Positions 12,429 to 12,709 of a DNA stretch of 12,709 bases are shown piece after piece; position 1 is the stretch's first letter; the number at the start of each line of letters is the position of its first letter. The notes under the pieces were generated by a model. That model saw nothing but the letters and a program-made list of their open reading frames with translations. It was not told where the DNA came from and ran no database searches. Source of the DNA: Chitinophaga pinensis. Its GTDB lineage: Bacteria; Planctomycetota; Phycisphaerae; Phycisphaerales; SM1A02. The DNA is taken from NCBI GenBank assembly GCA_943329105.2, contig CALQCP020000036.1, positions 1-12,709 on the forward strand, written 5' to 3'. The translations under genes and the position numbers were made by a program.

Positions 12429-12709
12429 TGAATCATGCGGCCTTCGGCGCCGAGGGCTGCTTCGTGCATGCTCTCTGCCATCGTTGGATGGGCGTGCATC
12501 GTCGCAATGATGTCGTCCACTGTTCCCTCAAGTGCCTTCGCCACGCAAATCTCGTGGATCAACTCACTGGCGTTCTCGCCAATGATGTGACCACCAAGGA
12601 TCTCGCCGTACTTCTTGCTGACAATCAACTTGACCATACCCTCGGCCGCGCCGTCGGCAATGGCCTTGCCATGACTCTTCAGGCTGTACTTGCCAACGCG
12701 GTACTCAAT
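12422..12709 (-). CDS. lpdA: Dihydrolipoyl dehydrogenase, C-terminal part
   Basis: Only the last 95 residues lie in the window; the gene continues past the right edge. Lpd is the FAD-dependent E3 subunit that reoxidises dihydrolipoamide for pyruvate and 2-oxoglutarate dehydrogenase complexes or glycine cleavage. The visible part is the dimerisation domain: YGEILGGHIIGENASELIHE (34-53) and HAHPTMAES (72-80), with the catalytic His74 and Glu79 that activate the partner subunit's disulfide. An ATG at 12637 is internal, not the start, because the frame stays open to the edge with family-like sequence. The FAD- and NAD-binding parts cannot be checked. Confidence 0.93.
   Translation of the reverse strand: MEYRVGKYSLKSHGKAIADGAAEGMVKLIVSKKYGEILGGHIIGENASELIHEICVAKALEGTVDDIIATMHAHPTMAESMHEAALGAEGRMIHG

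Overview
The window is GC-rich bacterial chromosomal DNA. It carries twelve complete protein genes and one cut-off gene at the right edge. I see no rRNA, tRNA, CRISPR array, transposase or phage gene. The organism is probably a Planctomycetota member, perhaps Phycisphaerae. That rests on remembered resemblance of the HTH-TPR protein and the slightly long phosphoglycerate mutase, plus loose gene packing with mixed strands. It was not tested by any search.

Layout, left to right. Bases 1-399 hold no convincing gene but contain several nested potential RNA stems. Next come a PduO-type cobalamin adenosyltransferase (+) and upp (-), which converge. upp then diverges from an exported DUF1579-like protein with a Met/Gln-rich tail. 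That gene overlaps der (+) by one base. A heptamer tandem repeat begins in the last codons of der. Two unrecognised membrane proteins follow as a divergent pair. The rightward one is a zinc-ribbon-like protein whose Cys pairs are split by a membrane hairpin, and it overlaps tmk by ATGA. After an AT-rich promoter comes a two-gene unit: an Xre-type HTH protein with a long helical-repeat domain, and 15 bases later, behind a near-perfect Shine-Dalgarno, a small exported tryptophan-rich protein. Then come gmk, an acyl desaturase, a G-quadruplex motif, yggS (-), gpmI (+), and the C-terminus of lpd (-).

Most genes are housekeeping: nucleotide supply (upp, tmk, gmk), ribosome assembly (der), glycolysis and pyruvate metabolism (gpmI, lpd), PLP balance (yggS), membrane fluidity (desaturase) and B12 cofactor (adenosyltransferase). 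The accessory part is the HTH-TPR plus small exported protein pair at 6126-7736. Its layout resembles Rap-Phr or other RRNPP peptide-sensing modules, and it is the best candidate for an undescribed system here.

Several genes without a Shine-Dalgarno (4744+, tmk, gmk, yggS, gpmI) have a TANNNT hexamer 6-10 bases before the start codon. This suggests leaderless transcription. The pductO-type adenosyltransferase, upp, the DUF1579 gene and the small exported protein do have Shine-Dalgarno sites.
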